Of a stretch of DNA of 34,766 nt, positions 24,152-30,874 are shown one piece after another (the first letter of the stretch is position 1; each line of letters opens with the position of its first letter). The translations under genes were made by a program, and so were the position numbers. Below the pieces are notes generated by a model. It made no database searches, was not told the DNA's origin, and worked only from the letters and a program-made list of their open reading frames with translations. Source of the stretch: an uncultured Clostridia bacterium (GTDB lineage: Bacteria; Bacillota; Clostridia; Oscillospirales; Oscillospiraceae); contig CAMHMZ010000027.1 in assembly GCA_946186375.1 (NCBI GenBank), forward strand, positions 1 through 34,766, written 5' to 3'.

Positions 24152-24208
24152 ATGACAAAAAAGACCGACCTCGACGATCTTTATACGCAGATAGGCCGCG
24201 AGGGTTAA
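24152..24208 (+). pseudogene. Truncated N-terminal gene remnant (18 codons)
   Basis: ATG 24152 opens a short frame, MTKKTDLDDLYTQIGREG, ending in TAA four bases after the zinc-ribbon gene's region begins to lose coding character. It lies five bases after the previous stop and looks like the third gene of that operon, cut off. The next DNA is a hairpin and then the metal-uptake operon, so this could mark the joint where that cargo was added. It could also be a chance frame. Confidence 0.35.
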
Positions 24209-24233
24209 ATAATCGTATTCCCTATAACAGAAA

Positions 24234-24273
24234 GAGGCTGCGAAGCCGTTGGTTTCAACGGCTCCGTGGCCTC
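24234..24273 (+). terminator. Strong hairpin after the sigma-like operon
   Basis: GAGGC (24234-24238) and GCCGTTG (24245-24251) pair with CAACGGC (24256-24262) and GCCTC (24269-24273) around a GTTT loop. There is no T-run after the stem, so it may be a pause or attenuation hairpin or a processing site instead of a standard terminator. Confidence 0.5.
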
Positions 24274-24275
24274 GA

Positions 24276-24306
24276 TTTGCGTAGAAATCGTCAATGGATA
24301 CGCAAA
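24276..24306. promoter_or_regulatory. Inverted repeat upstream of the metal-uptake operon
   Basis: TTTGCGTA (24276-24283) and TACGCAAA (24299-24306), separated by 15 bp, 132 bp before the permease start. It is a candidate operator. It does not match the GATAATGATAATCATTATC-type Fur box. Confidence 0.45.
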
Positions 24307-24380
24307 GCAATTTTTATAAGGAGCATCATAAAAAGACATCCACCTATGTATTCGGACTCCAAATCCATTTAACCTTTCAG

Positions 24381-24429
24381 AATAATATCCCCCCGGGGGG
24401 CTTGTTAGCCCGTACCCGAGGGGATTATT
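24381..24429 (+). promoter_or_regulatory. Structured 5' leader of the permease gene
   Basis: AATAAT and CCCC on the left (24381-24392) can pair with GGGG and ATTATT on the right (24420-24429). Alternatively CCCCCCGGGGGG (24389-24400) folds on itself and GGGC pairs with GCCC (24398-24411). Mutually exclusive pairings so close to the start at 24438 suggest attenuation, riboswitch-like control or a protein-bound leader. No known riboswitch consensus was recognised. Confidence 0.45.
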
Positions 24430-24437
24430 ATACTTCT

Positions 24438-25502
24438 ATGAGAGTTCGATCTGATCTTGACAAAAACAGAAGAAAAAACACGGCGGCGCTTCTGCTTCTG
24501 ACCACAGCGGTGATCGTGCTAGCCTTTGTGTGCCTTTTCGTGGGCTCTTCTCATATGAGTATCTCGGAGTGCTTTGCCGCGCTCGCTAAAAAGGGCAGCG
24601 CCGCTCAGGTGCGGATCATCTGGAACATCCGCATCCCGCGTGTGCTGGCGGCGATCATTGCCGGCGCGGGACTGTCGGTATCCGGCCTCATCATGCAGAC
24701 CAATCTGAATAACCCCATGGCCTCGCCCTCCACGCTGGGCGTGTCCAACGCGGCGGTGTTCGGCGCCAATCTCTCCATCATCGCTTTCGCGGGCGGCTTT
24801 CTGGATACCGGAAATCACCTTGCAAACTACTCGGTTGGCGCCAATCCCTATGCCACCTCGCTGATGGCCTTTCTCTTCTCCACGCTTTCCATCCTGCTGA
24901 TTCTCGGCCTCTGCCGGATCCGTGCTTTCCAGCCCGGGGTCGTGGTGCTGGCAGGTATCGCGATTGGCTCCGTATGGACGGCAGCAACCACGATCCTGCA
25001 GTTTTACGCCACAGACGTGGGCCTCTCCGCTGCGGTGATCTGGACCTTCGGCGATTTGGGCCGGGCGACCTACCGCACGGATTGGATCATGTCCGTGGTC
25101 GTTGCAGTCGGGATCGGGTATTTTGCGTTCATGAGCTGGCGCTTCAATGCACTTCTCAGCGGAGACGCGGCGGCAAAAAGCATGGGAGTGGCGGTGGATC
25201 GGCTGCGCTCTGTATCCATGCTGCTGGCCTCGGTCATCACCGCGGTCTGCGTCTCTTTTCTGGGAATCATCGGCTTCGTGGGCATCATCTGCCCTCATGT
25301 GACAAAGAAGCTGCTGGGTCACGATCACCGGGTCTCGATCCCCGCCTCCGCTCTCAGCGGCAGTATCCTCCTCTTACTGGCAGACACGCTTTCACGTAGC
25401 CTGGGCAATGGCTCCGCGCTCCCTGTCGGTGCGATTACCAGCCTGCTTGGCGCGCCCTTCTTCCTGGCTATCATCTTTTCGAGGAAGGGGGAGCATAACT
25501 GA
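24438..25502 (+). CDS. FecCD-family ABC transporter permease
   Basis: 354 aa from ATG 24438, which gives normal family length; the longer frame from 24294 runs through the leader hairpin and lacks membrane character. About ten hydrophobic segments are visible. Family motifs: 'IRIPRVLAAIIAGAGLSVSGLIMQTNLNNPMASPSTLGVSNAA' and the late 'GIIGFVGIICPHVTKKLLGHDHR' coupling region, 'LPVGAITSLLGAPFFLAIIF'. It forms the membrane channel for iron-siderophore, haem or cobalamin uptake with the ATPase and binding protein that follow. Stop and next start overlap (TGATG). The ribosome binding site is weak (GAGGGG about 14 bases upstream), consistent with leader control. Confidence 0.92.
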   Translation: MRVRSDLDKNRRKNTAALLLLTTAVIVLAFVCLFVGSSHMSISECFAALAKKGSAAQVRIIWNIRIPRVLAAIIAGAGLSVSGLIMQTNLNNPMASPSTLGVSNAAVFGANLSIIAFAGGFLDTGNHLANYSVGANPYATSLMAFLFSTLSILLILGLCRIRAFQPGVVVLAGIAIGSVWTAATTILQFYATDVGLSAAVIWTFGDLGRATYRTDWIMSVVVAVGIGYFAFMSWRFNALLSGDAAAKSMGVAVDRLRSVSMLLASVITAVCVSFLGIIGFVGIICPHVTKKLLGHDHRVSIPASALSGSILLLLADTLSRSLGNGSALPVGAITSLLGAPFFLAIIFSRKGEHN

Positions 25503-26269
25503 TGCTTGAGATCAAAGACCTTTCCTTCCGCTATTCCAGACATTCCCCGATGGTGCTTCAGGGCGTCGACCTTGTGCTCAAAGACGGAGAGATCGGGATC
25601 CTGCTGGGAAAAAACGGCTCGGGCAAGACCACGCTTTTCAAAAACATCCTGTGCATCCAGAAGCCGCAGGGCGGCAGCATCCGCTTTGACGGCGAGGATC
25701 TGCTGAAAATGAAACGGCAGGAGCGGGCGCGGCGCGTGGCCTATGTGCCTCAGAGCATCCACTTTGGTGCTTTGAGCGTCTTTGATACGGTTCTGATGGG
25801 CCGCGTGTCCTACTTCGGCTATAAAGCTGGGAAAGAGGACGAGGACGCAGTATGGGCGATCCTTCGGGACATGAGGCTGGAGGATTATGCTGCTCGCAAT
25901 GTGGAGCAGCTCTCCGGCGGTGAGCGGCAGAAGATCGCCATTGCCCGTGCTTTGGCGCAGGAGCCGCGGCTGTTGGTTTTCGACGAGCCCACGGGCAACC
26001 TGGACATCGCCAATGAACAGCTGATCCTATCGGAAGCACAGCGCGTAGCGAAGGAGAAGAATATCGGTATCCTCACCTCGCTGCACGATCTAAATCAGGC
26101 CTTGGATCTGGGCGACCGTTTCTTCTTCATGAAGGATGGACAGATCCGCCATACCGGAGGCCCTGAGATCGTGACGGAAGCTGTGATCCGGGAAATCTTT
26201 GATGCGGAAGTTCGCATCGTGGAGATAGAAGGCAAAAAAATCATCATAAACGGAGGACAAAAGACATGA
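25502..26269 (+). CDS. ABC transporter ATP-binding protein (FepC-like)
   Basis: 255 aa. Walker A is 'LLGKNGSGKTTLFKN', the Q-loop region 'YVPQSIHF', the signature 'LSGGERQKIAIARALAQEP', Walker B 'LLVFDEPTGNLD' and the H-loop 'LTSLHDLNQA'. All catalytic motifs are intact. The sequence groups with ATPases of iron-siderophore and cobalamin importers. It powers uptake through the FecCD permease encoded just upstream. Its TGA overlaps the ATG of the binding protein (ATGA, 26266-26269), so the operon is tightly coupled. Confidence 0.93.
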   Translation: MLEIKDLSFRYSRHSPMVLQGVDLVLKDGEIGILLGKNGSGKTTLFKNILCIQKPQGGSIRFDGEDLLKMKRQERARRVAYVPQSIHFGALSVFDTVLMGRVSYFGYKAGKEDEDAVWAILRDMRLEDYAARNVEQLSGGERQKIAIARALAQEPRLLVFDEPTGNLDIANEQLILSEAQRVAKEKNIGILTSLHDLNQALDLGDRFFFMKDGQIRHTGGPEIVTEAVIREIFDAEVRIVEIEGKKIIINGGQKT

Positions 26270-27498
26270 AAAGAACCCTTGCCATGCTACTTGCCATGCT
26301 GATGCTGCTGGCGCTCTGCGCCTGCGGACAGACGGCCGCTCCTGCCGCGACCGAAGCTCCGGCCCCTGCCGCAGAGGAACCGACCCCTGCCACCGAGCCC
26401 GCACCTACGGAAGAACCCGCACCGGCTGAACCGCAAGAGATCACCATCACTGACATGATCGGTCGTGAAGTGACCGTCACGCCGGGCAGCTATACCCGCG
26501 TCGTCTGCATCGGCGCAGGCGCTCTGCGCATGTACAGCTACATCGGCGACGTGAATCTTCTCTGTGGTGTGGAGGATATCGACAACGCCTCGCTGGCCGA
26601 GCGCCCCAAGATGTTTGACGGCGTGGCCCGTCCCTATGTGATCGCCTATGGCGACGTGTTCAGCACGCTGCCTTCCTGTGGCGTGGGCGGCCCGCAGGCC
26701 CAGGCCGCAGAGGCGGAGAAGATCCTCTCCTGCAATCCGGATATCGTCATCTCCGAGTATGAGGATGTGGAGAAGGAGGATGCCCTGCAGGAGCAGCTGG
26801 GTGTGCCTGTCATCACCCTGAAAGCCGGACCCGGCGGTGTATTCGACGACAACTTCTTCGGCACCATGCGTATGCTGGGCGTGATCTTCCAGAACGAGGA
26901 GAAAGCCGAGGCTCTCTGCAGCTTTATTGAGGCCGAGCGCGCCGAGATCCAGCGCCGCACCGCGGACATTGCCGAGGAGAACAAGCCCGGCGTGTACATC
27001 TGCGGCCTTGGCAACTGGGGCACCACCAACCACCTGATGACCGCGCAGAACTATATCTCCTTCAATGTGGCGAATGTCCGGAACGTGGTCACCGATTTGG
27101 AGGCGCCCGGCATCCAGGCCATTGAGGAGGAGAAGTTTATCGCTCTCGGCGAAGATATGGATATCATCATCATGGACGCCGCTGCGGTGAAGAACATCAA
27201 GCCGTTGTACGCCGAGAACCCCACCATGTTCGATACCTGCAAGGCGTGGCAGGACGGCCAGGTCTATCTGGAGATGGCCTACAACGCCTATTACACCAAC
27301 TATGAGATCGCGCTGATCAATACCTGGTTCATCGCCAAGACCGTGTATCCCGAGCAGTTTGCCGACATCGACATGACCGCCAAGATCAACGAAGTCACAC
27401 AGATGTTCTACGGTATGGACATGGCCGAGCAGATCAACGCCTATCCCAACAGCTTCGGCGGTTACCAGCAGATCGACACGGCGACCTTCTTTGGCTGA
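26266..27498 (+). CDS. Lipoprotein substrate-binding protein for metal/siderophore uptake
   Basis: 410 aa. A typical lipoprotein signal, 'MKRTLAMLLAMLMLLALCAC', is followed by lipidated Cys20. A Pro/Ala/Glu-rich linker of ~35 residues precedes a Peripla_BP_2-type fold beginning 'EITITDMIGREVTVTPGSYTRVVCIGAGALRMY'. The second lobe starts after about residue 230. It captures the ligand outside the membrane and hands it to the permease. Sequence alone does not separate siderophore, haem, cobalamin or another metal complex. GGAGGAC precedes ATG 26266. The methyltransferase start follows the stop by four bases. Confidence 0.9.
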   Translation: MKRTLAMLLAMLMLLALCACGQTAAPAATEAPAPAAEEPTPATEPAPTEEPAPAEPQEITITDMIGREVTVTPGSYTRVVCIGAGALRMYSYIGDVNLLCGVEDIDNASLAERPKMFDGVARPYVIAYGDVFSTLPSCGVGGPQAQAAEAEKILSCNPDIVISEYEDVEKEDALQEQLGVPVITLKAGPGGVFDDNFFGTMRMLGVIFQNEEKAEALCSFIEAERAEIQRRTADIAEENKPGVYICGLGNWGTTNHLMTAQNYISFNVANVRNVVTDLEAPGIQAIEEEKFIALGEDMDIIIMDAAAVKNIKPLYAENPTMFDTCKAWQDGQVYLEMAYNAYYTNYEIALINTWFIAKTVYPEQFADIDMTAKINEVTQMFYGMDMAEQINAYPNSFGGYQQIDTATFFG

Positions 27499-27502
27499 GC
27501 CC

Positions 27503-28087
27503 ATGATCGAAACAAAAGAAGTCATCGAGTTCTTTGACCGGCTGGCTCCCGGCTGGGACGCGGAGATGATCCGGAACGATGAGATTATCAACACAATCCT
27601 GGATAACGCCGGAGTGAAAGCGGGCAAGGAGATCTTGGATGTTGCCTGCGGGACAGGTGTACTGATCCCGGATTATCTCAAGCGCGGCGTGGCGTCTGTT
27701 ACTGGCATCGATATATCTCCCAAAATGGCGGCGATCGCGAAGGAAAAGTTCCCCCAGGCCGAAGTCGAGATCCTATGCGGAGACGTGGAGACGACAGACT
27801 TTGGAAAGCAGTTCGACTGCATCGTGGTCTATAACGCCTTCCCGCATTTTCCCGATCCGGAGCGGCTGATCGCAAATCTTTCATGTCTGCTGAAGCCCGG
27901 CGGAACGCTGACCGTGGCCCACGGCATGAGCCGGGAGAAGATAGACGCCCACCATCATGGCTCAGCCAGCCACGTCTCCAACGGCCTTATGAGCGCAGAG
28001 GATTTAGCAAAAATCTTTGTCAGACACCTAAATGTGACGTTGATACGCTCCAATGAACGGATGTATCAGGTGATCGGGCAAAAATAA
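27503..28087 (+). CDS. Class I SAM-dependent methyltransferase
   Basis: 194 aa from ATG 27503, four bases after the binding-protein stop. SAM-binding motif I is 'ILDVACGTGVLIPDYL', the acidic loop 'VTGIDISPKMAAIAKEKFP', then 'CGDVETTDF' and 'FDCIVVYNAFPHFPDPERLIANLSCLLKPGGTLTVAHG'. A His-rich stretch, 'IDAHHHGSASHVSNG' (about residues 150-164), is unusual and could bind metal. Co-transcription with a metal or siderophore importer suggests it acts on the imported ligand or metal complex. No substrate can be named. A strong terminator closes the operon. Confidence 0.87.
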   Translation: MIETKEVIEFFDRLAPGWDAEMIRNDEIINTILDNAGVKAGKEILDVACGTGVLIPDYLKRGVASVTGIDISPKMAAIAKEKFPQAEVEILCGDVETTDFGKQFDCIVVYNAFPHFPDPERLIANLSCLLKPGGTLTVAHGMSREKIDAHHHGSASHVSNGLMSAEDLAKIFVRHLNVTLIRSNERMYQVIGQK

Positions 28088-28107
28088 GTAGTATCAAAAA
28101 ATGTAAA

Positions 28108-28149
28108 CCGGGGACACCTTTCTGCTGTAGGTATCCCCGGCTTTCTCTT
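28108..28149 (+). terminator. Intrinsic terminator of the metal-uptake operon
   Basis: CCGGGGACACCT (28108-28119) pairs with AGGTATCCCCGG (28129-28140) with one mismatch, followed by CTTTCTCTT. It lies 20 bp after the methyltransferase stop. Confidence 0.85.
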
Positions 28150-28174
28150 GCGACAGGAGAATATTTTAGTTTGC

Positions 28175-28456
28175 TCAGATTTCTCTCATTTGCCCTTCGG
28201 TCAGAACATCCAGCATAATCTTTGCGCCGACCTTGAAGCCGTAGCAAAAAGTTTCACAATCGGTCAAAATGTTGACCTCGCGCTGGGCGGTCATGTAGTC
28301 TTCAAAGAACTCCTTTTGTTCATCCGAGAGGGAGGCTGTTAAGGCATCTCCGGCCTTTACAGTTTCATCCAGCGCTTTTGCGTACTGGCTGTTTCGCTTG
28401 AACATCCGCTCGCCGGGTCGCACATTGCCTATATAGAGGTCTTCCAGAATTTGCAT
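28175..28456 (-). CDS. DUF6809 family protein
   Basis: 93 aa from ATG 28456, placed seven bases after a G-rich ribosome binding site; an upstream in-frame start at 28483 would include it. 'ILEDLYIGNVRPGERMFKRNSQYAKALDE', 'LSDEQKEFFEDYMTAQREVNILTDCETFCYGFKVGAKIMLDVL' match the DUF6809 pattern common in clostridial mobile elements. The role is unknown; the helical, acidic nature suggests a small regulatory or structural partner. It follows TnpV on the minus strand, 13 bp apart, forming a two-gene unit at the right end of the IME. Confidence 0.75.
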   Translation of the reverse strand: MQILEDLYIGNVRPGERMFKRNSQYAKALDETVKAGDALTASLSDEQKEFFEDYMTAQREVNILTDCETFCYGFKVGAKIMLDVLTEGQMREI

Positions 28457-28469
28457 CCTGACACCCCCC

Positions 28470-28820
28470 TCATGCATAGACAAGCTCGGTTAGAACGAAC
28501 TCTTCCGCCCGGTTCTGGATACTGTTCATATGTGCGACCCAAGCCATTTGATCGGTGGCTTTGAGTGCTTCGGTTACACCTTCCTGGACCTTCATCTGCT
28601 GGGCAATCAGCTCGATCTGATCCATACAGGTTTGGTCGATTTCGGATAGGTGCTGGCTTAGCTTACCGGACAGTAGAAGATTGGAGTATATAACCGGACG
28701 ATGCTCTTTGAGATACCGGCCGCGCATACGGCCATACTTGCCGATAAGCTGCTGCTCATCTTGCGAGAGGGCAAGATCGGGGATGAGATAATCCCCGCAT
28801 TGAGAATAGGTAATTTCCAT
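28470..28820 (-). CDS. TnpV-family protein
   Basis: 116 aa. 'ITYSQCGDYLIPDLALSQDEQQLIGKYGRMRGRYLKEHRPVIYSNLLLSGKLSQHLSEIDQTCMDQIELIAQQM' is the characteristic TnpV pattern ('Y...GDYL.P.L......IG.YG..R..YL...R...Y..LL..G.L..HL..ID..A'). TnpV occurs in Tn4451-like mobilizable transposons; its function is not established. ATG 28820 has GGGAG upstream. It is the last gene before the right att site, so together with TnpW and the recombinase it defines the element family. Confidence 0.85.
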   Translation of the reverse strand: MEITYSQCGDYLIPDLALSQDEQQLIGKYGRMRGRYLKEHRPVIYSNLLLSGKLSQHLSEIDQTCMDQIELIAQQMKVQEGVTEALKATDQMAWVAHMNSIQNRAEEFVLTELVYA

Positions 28821-28866
28821 AGATAATGGCTCCCTTCATATAATGAAACTTACAGTTACAAGAAAA

Positions 28867-28880
28867 AGCCCTTTCGGGCT
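28867..28880. terminator. Short terminator-like hairpin near the right IME end
   Basis: AGCCC-tttc-GGGCT preceded by AAAAA and followed by CATTTTCC. It could end transcription entering the TnpV promoter region from either side. The stem is only five base pairs. Confidence 0.4.
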
Positions 28881-28934
28881 CATTTTCCTCCTTTCCCATA
28901 ACTGTCGAGCCATTTCCCACAAACGAGCCGCAGT

Positions 28935-28981
28935 CATGATGTAATAGAAGGATAAAACCTTCCTTTACAAATTACATCATG
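28935..28981. repeat. Nested inverted repeat overlapping the right att site
   Basis: The outer arms are CATGATGTAAT (28935-28945) and ATTACATCATG (28971-28981). An inner stem GAAGG/CCTTC surrounds ATAAAA. The right outer arm ends on the TG crossover bases and contains part of the P arm. It may bind an accessory factor for excision. Confidence 0.7.
28962..28981 (+). other. attR inner arm (P half of attP)
   Basis: CCTTTACAAAT (28962-28972), seven bases, TG (28980-28981). It mirrors the arm at 63-73 with 10 of 11 matches and equal spacing. The ardC frame resumes immediately after it at 28982-28983. Confidence 0.7.
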
Positions 28982-28982
28982 T

Positions 28983-29813
28983 ATGCTGATCTTCTTTCAA
29001 TGCCCCGAAGCGCAGGCCGTGGCCGGTTATACCACATGGAAGAAGCTGGGGCGCAGCGTAAAGAAAGGCGAAAAAGGCATACAGATCCTTGCGCCGTGTC
29101 CGCAGAACGTGTTGGTGGAGAGAAACAAGCTCGATGAAAAAGGCCACGCGATCCTCGGCCCGGACGGTCAGCCGGAAAAAGAAAGCGCCGTCGTAAAGCG
29201 ACAGCGTTTCAAGATCGCCTATGTGTTTGATCTCAGTCAGACGGAGGGTAAAGAATTGCCCTCCCTGGGCGTGGACGAGCTGACCGGAGACGTGGAGGGC
29301 TTTGACAGTATCTTTCATGCTGTCGAAAGTCTCTGTCCTGTACCGATCCATTTTCGGGAGCCGCAGGTTTCCAAAGGCTGCTACAACCATTTGGAGCAAT
29401 GTATCTACGTCAACGTGGGCATGAGCCAGGTACAGACTCTAAAGACGCTGATCCATGAAACGGCCCATGCCAAGCTCCATGCGCTGCCAGTCAAAGGTGC
29501 TGCTGTCATGGGTACTCCTACGAAAGACCAAAGCACCCGCGAGGTCGAAGCCGAGAGCATCGCCTATGTAGTCTGCCAGCACTTCGGGATCGACACCTCA
29601 GATTATTCCTTTGCCTATGTCACCGGCTGGAGCCGCGACAAGAAGTTGCCGGAGCTGAAAGCCTCGCTGGACTGTATCAGCACGACCGCCGCAGAGATCA
29701 TCGACGCTATCGAAGACGCCTGCCCCGCGATTGCACGCACCCCGATCAAGCCACAGGAAAAGACCGAGGGAAACTTGTCTCACCGTGAGACAAGTTTTTC
29801 CGAGGCCAGGTGA
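28983..29813 (+). pseudogene. ardC 3' portion (ArdC-like antirestriction/metallopeptidase)
   Basis: 276 codons. It begins inside the ArdC N-domain ('MLIFFQCPEAQAVAGYTTWKKLGRSVKKGEKGIQILAP') and continues to the zinc-peptidase domain with 'LIHETAHAKLH' (H158, E159, H162) and 'EVEAESIAYVVCQHFGIDTS'. The preceding residues are at 1-53, so about the first part of the ssDNA-binding domain is missing. ATG 28983 is simply an internal Met; no ribosome binding site is evident. ArdC proteins protect incoming single-stranded DNA during conjugation. The split probably removes or alters this function unless the IME excises. The last codons run through a palindrome at 29771-29797. Confidence 0.78.
29771..29797. 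repeat. Palindrome copy 1 of the ICE junction repeat
   Basis: Arms AAACTTGTCTCAC and GTGAGACAAGTTT flank a single C at 29784: 13 perfect pairs. It overlaps the last ardC codons and lies 27 bp before the next start. Core TGTCTCAC-C-GTGAGACA is shared with the copies at 30397, 31356 and 33574. Confidence 0.9.
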
Positions 29814-29823
29814 GGATGCCGCA

Positions 29824-30417
29824 ATGAAAACAGACATTCTCCACACCCTGCAAGCTGTCCTTTTGGAAAACACGACTTCCTATCAGTCAGACTTTGAGTT
29901 TGATGTCACAACGCTCTTGGAAGCGGTGAACAAGCCGAAGAAAGAGGATCGTACCTACTACTGGCTCTCTCGCCCATGCGGTACATGGTGCCTCAAGGAA
30001 AAGGAGGTCTTTCTGAAAGGCTCCGGGGCATATAACATCTGGACACACTACGACGCCGAGCATGAGAGCTTTCGGGCGTTTCGGGTGGTCGTTGAGGAAA
30101 AAGACAGCAACCGGCTCATGGGAGAGGTCATTCCCTTTGACTATGGAGAAAGCGTACAGAGAATCCAAAAGGCGGCGCTGCCCTATGTGTATATCTCCGG
30201 TGAATTTGGGGACGGGACGACTTTTTCTAAAATGCTCTACACGGAATATGCCAGCGACGAGTTCCTACGGGTAAGAGTCCAGCATGGCGGTCTAAAACGC
30301 TGTGAGCTTTATCCCGAAAGCGAGGACGAGCTGAAGCTCCGAATCGCGCAGGAGCATCGAATACAGACCGGCAAGAAAAAATCCACCATAGAGAAACGGA
30401 AATGTGTCTCACGGTGA
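29824..30417 (+). CDS. Uncharacterised ICE protein
   Basis: 197 aa, ATG 29824 shortly after the ardC stop; a longer frame from 29731 runs backward through ardC. No domain is recognised. The sequence is mixed alpha/beta by eye ('RTYYWLSRPCGTWCLKEKEVFLKGSGAYNIWTHY', 'SFRAFRVVVEEKDSNRLMGEVIPFDY') and ends with a basic tail. It has no signal peptide or membrane segment. The position between ardC and the regulatory genes suggests an accessory role in establishment after transfer. Its stop TGA lies inside palindrome copy 2. Confidence 0.72.
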   Translation: MKTDILHTLQAVLLENTTSYQSDFEFDVTTLLEAVNKPKKEDRTYYWLSRPCGTWCLKEKEVFLKGSGAYNIWTHYDAEHESFRAFRVVVEEKDSNRLMGEVIPFDYGESVQRIQKAALPYVYISGEFGDGTTFSKMLYTEYASDEFLRVRVQHGGLKRCELYPESEDELKLRIAQEHRIQTGKKKSTIEKRKCVSR

Positions 30418-30429
30418 AACACATTTCCG
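30397..30429. repeat. Palindrome copy 2 of the ICE junction repeat
   Basis: Arms CGGAAATGTGTCTCAC and GTGAAACACATTTCCG around a central G at 30413, with one mismatch in 16. It lies between two convergent genes and contains the stop codon of the first. The central G means that it is oriented opposite to the other three copies, which have C. Confidence 0.88.
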
Positions 30430-30435
30430 CTCTCC

Positions 30436-30750
30436 TCATTCCCCGGTATAGTATGCCGCATACTTGACATAGCACCGATCTGTCGGGATAACCAACACCC
30501 CGTCTTTTTTCCCTTTCTGCTGAACGAGCAAGCATTTCCATACGCCGCCTACCGAGCACAGGTCACAGTTATCCTCTATGAACTGACGGTCAGCGACCAT
30601 ATCCGTAATGAAGTTTTCATAGTCTATTGCGCCGAGCTTTACCGTTGCCACGATTTCATAATCCTGTTCCGCATTTATATCATGCAGAGCTTTCAGATCC
30701 TCCATGATCCGCGGGAAGTCAATAAAATATGCACGTCCTTTTCTATTCAT
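30436..30750 (-). CDS. Uncharacterised small ICE protein
   Basis: 104 aa from ATG 30750 behind GGAGGAT; a longer frame continues upstream across the XRE promoter region and is not used. 'RAYFIDFPRIMEDLKALHDINAEQDYEIVATVKLGAIDYENFITDMVADRQFIEDN' and 'KGKKDGVLVIPTDRCYVKYAAYY' give an alpha/beta impression, with no recognised domain. It is transcribed divergently from the XRE regulator and would share its operator region. A role in element regulation is possible but not shown. Confidence 0.7.
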   Translation of the reverse strand: MNRKGRAYFIDFPRIMEDLKALHDINAEQDYEIVATVKLGAIDYENFITDMVADRQFIEDNCDLCSVGGVWKCLLVQQKGKKDGVLVIPTDRCYVKYAAYYTGE

Positions 30751-30796
30751 TCCTTTATCCTCCTTGCCGACAGAATGGCCTATACAGTTTAACATA

Positions 30797-30851
30797 ACGG
30801 TATAATCCACACAAGCATACTGTATAAAACCATTTTGCAAAACGGTAAAAT
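30797..30851. promoter_or_regulatory. Three direct repeats, likely XRE operator
   Basis: ACGGTATAAT (30797-30806), ACTGTATAAA (30819-30828) and ACGGTAAAAT (30842-30851) are spaced 22 and 23 bp, about two helix turns, so all face the same side of the DNA. They sit in the divergent promoter region of the XRE gene; the first contains a TATAAT box. Confidence 0.62.
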
Positions 30852-30874
30852 GTTTACAGCAAGGTGGTGATTGA

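Larger units (their letters stand above)
54..28981. mobile_element. ~28.9 kb integrative mobilizable element inserted in ardC
   Basis: The boundaries come from the two halves of ardC and a shared TG dinucleotide at 54-55 and 28980-28981. Removing the DNA between them joins codons Asn(51-53), TGT and Met(28983) in frame. The inner ends placed together give CCTTTACAAAT (28962-28972), seven bases, TG, seven bases and ATTTGTCAAGG (63-73). The arms are inverted repeats with 10 of 11 matches, equally spaced from the core, as expected for an attP of a large serine recombinase. The element carries one such recombinase (19578-21668), TnpW, TnpV, a MOBQ-type relaxase, a ParM-like segregation pair and three cargo modules (glycan, TetR/HXXEE, metal uptake). 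It has no visible type IV secretion genes, so it is called mobilizable, not self-transmissible. Whether the internal recombinase acts on these ends is inferred. Confidence 0.75.

Noticed and set aside
24294-24437. Longer N-terminus for the permease starting at 24294
   Set aside because: It would translate through the leader hairpin, has no membrane or signal character, and family length fits ATG 24438.
24148-24437. Fur box before the metal-uptake operon
   Set aside because: No sequence close to the GATAATGATAATCATTATC pattern was found; the TTTGCGTA repeat is different.
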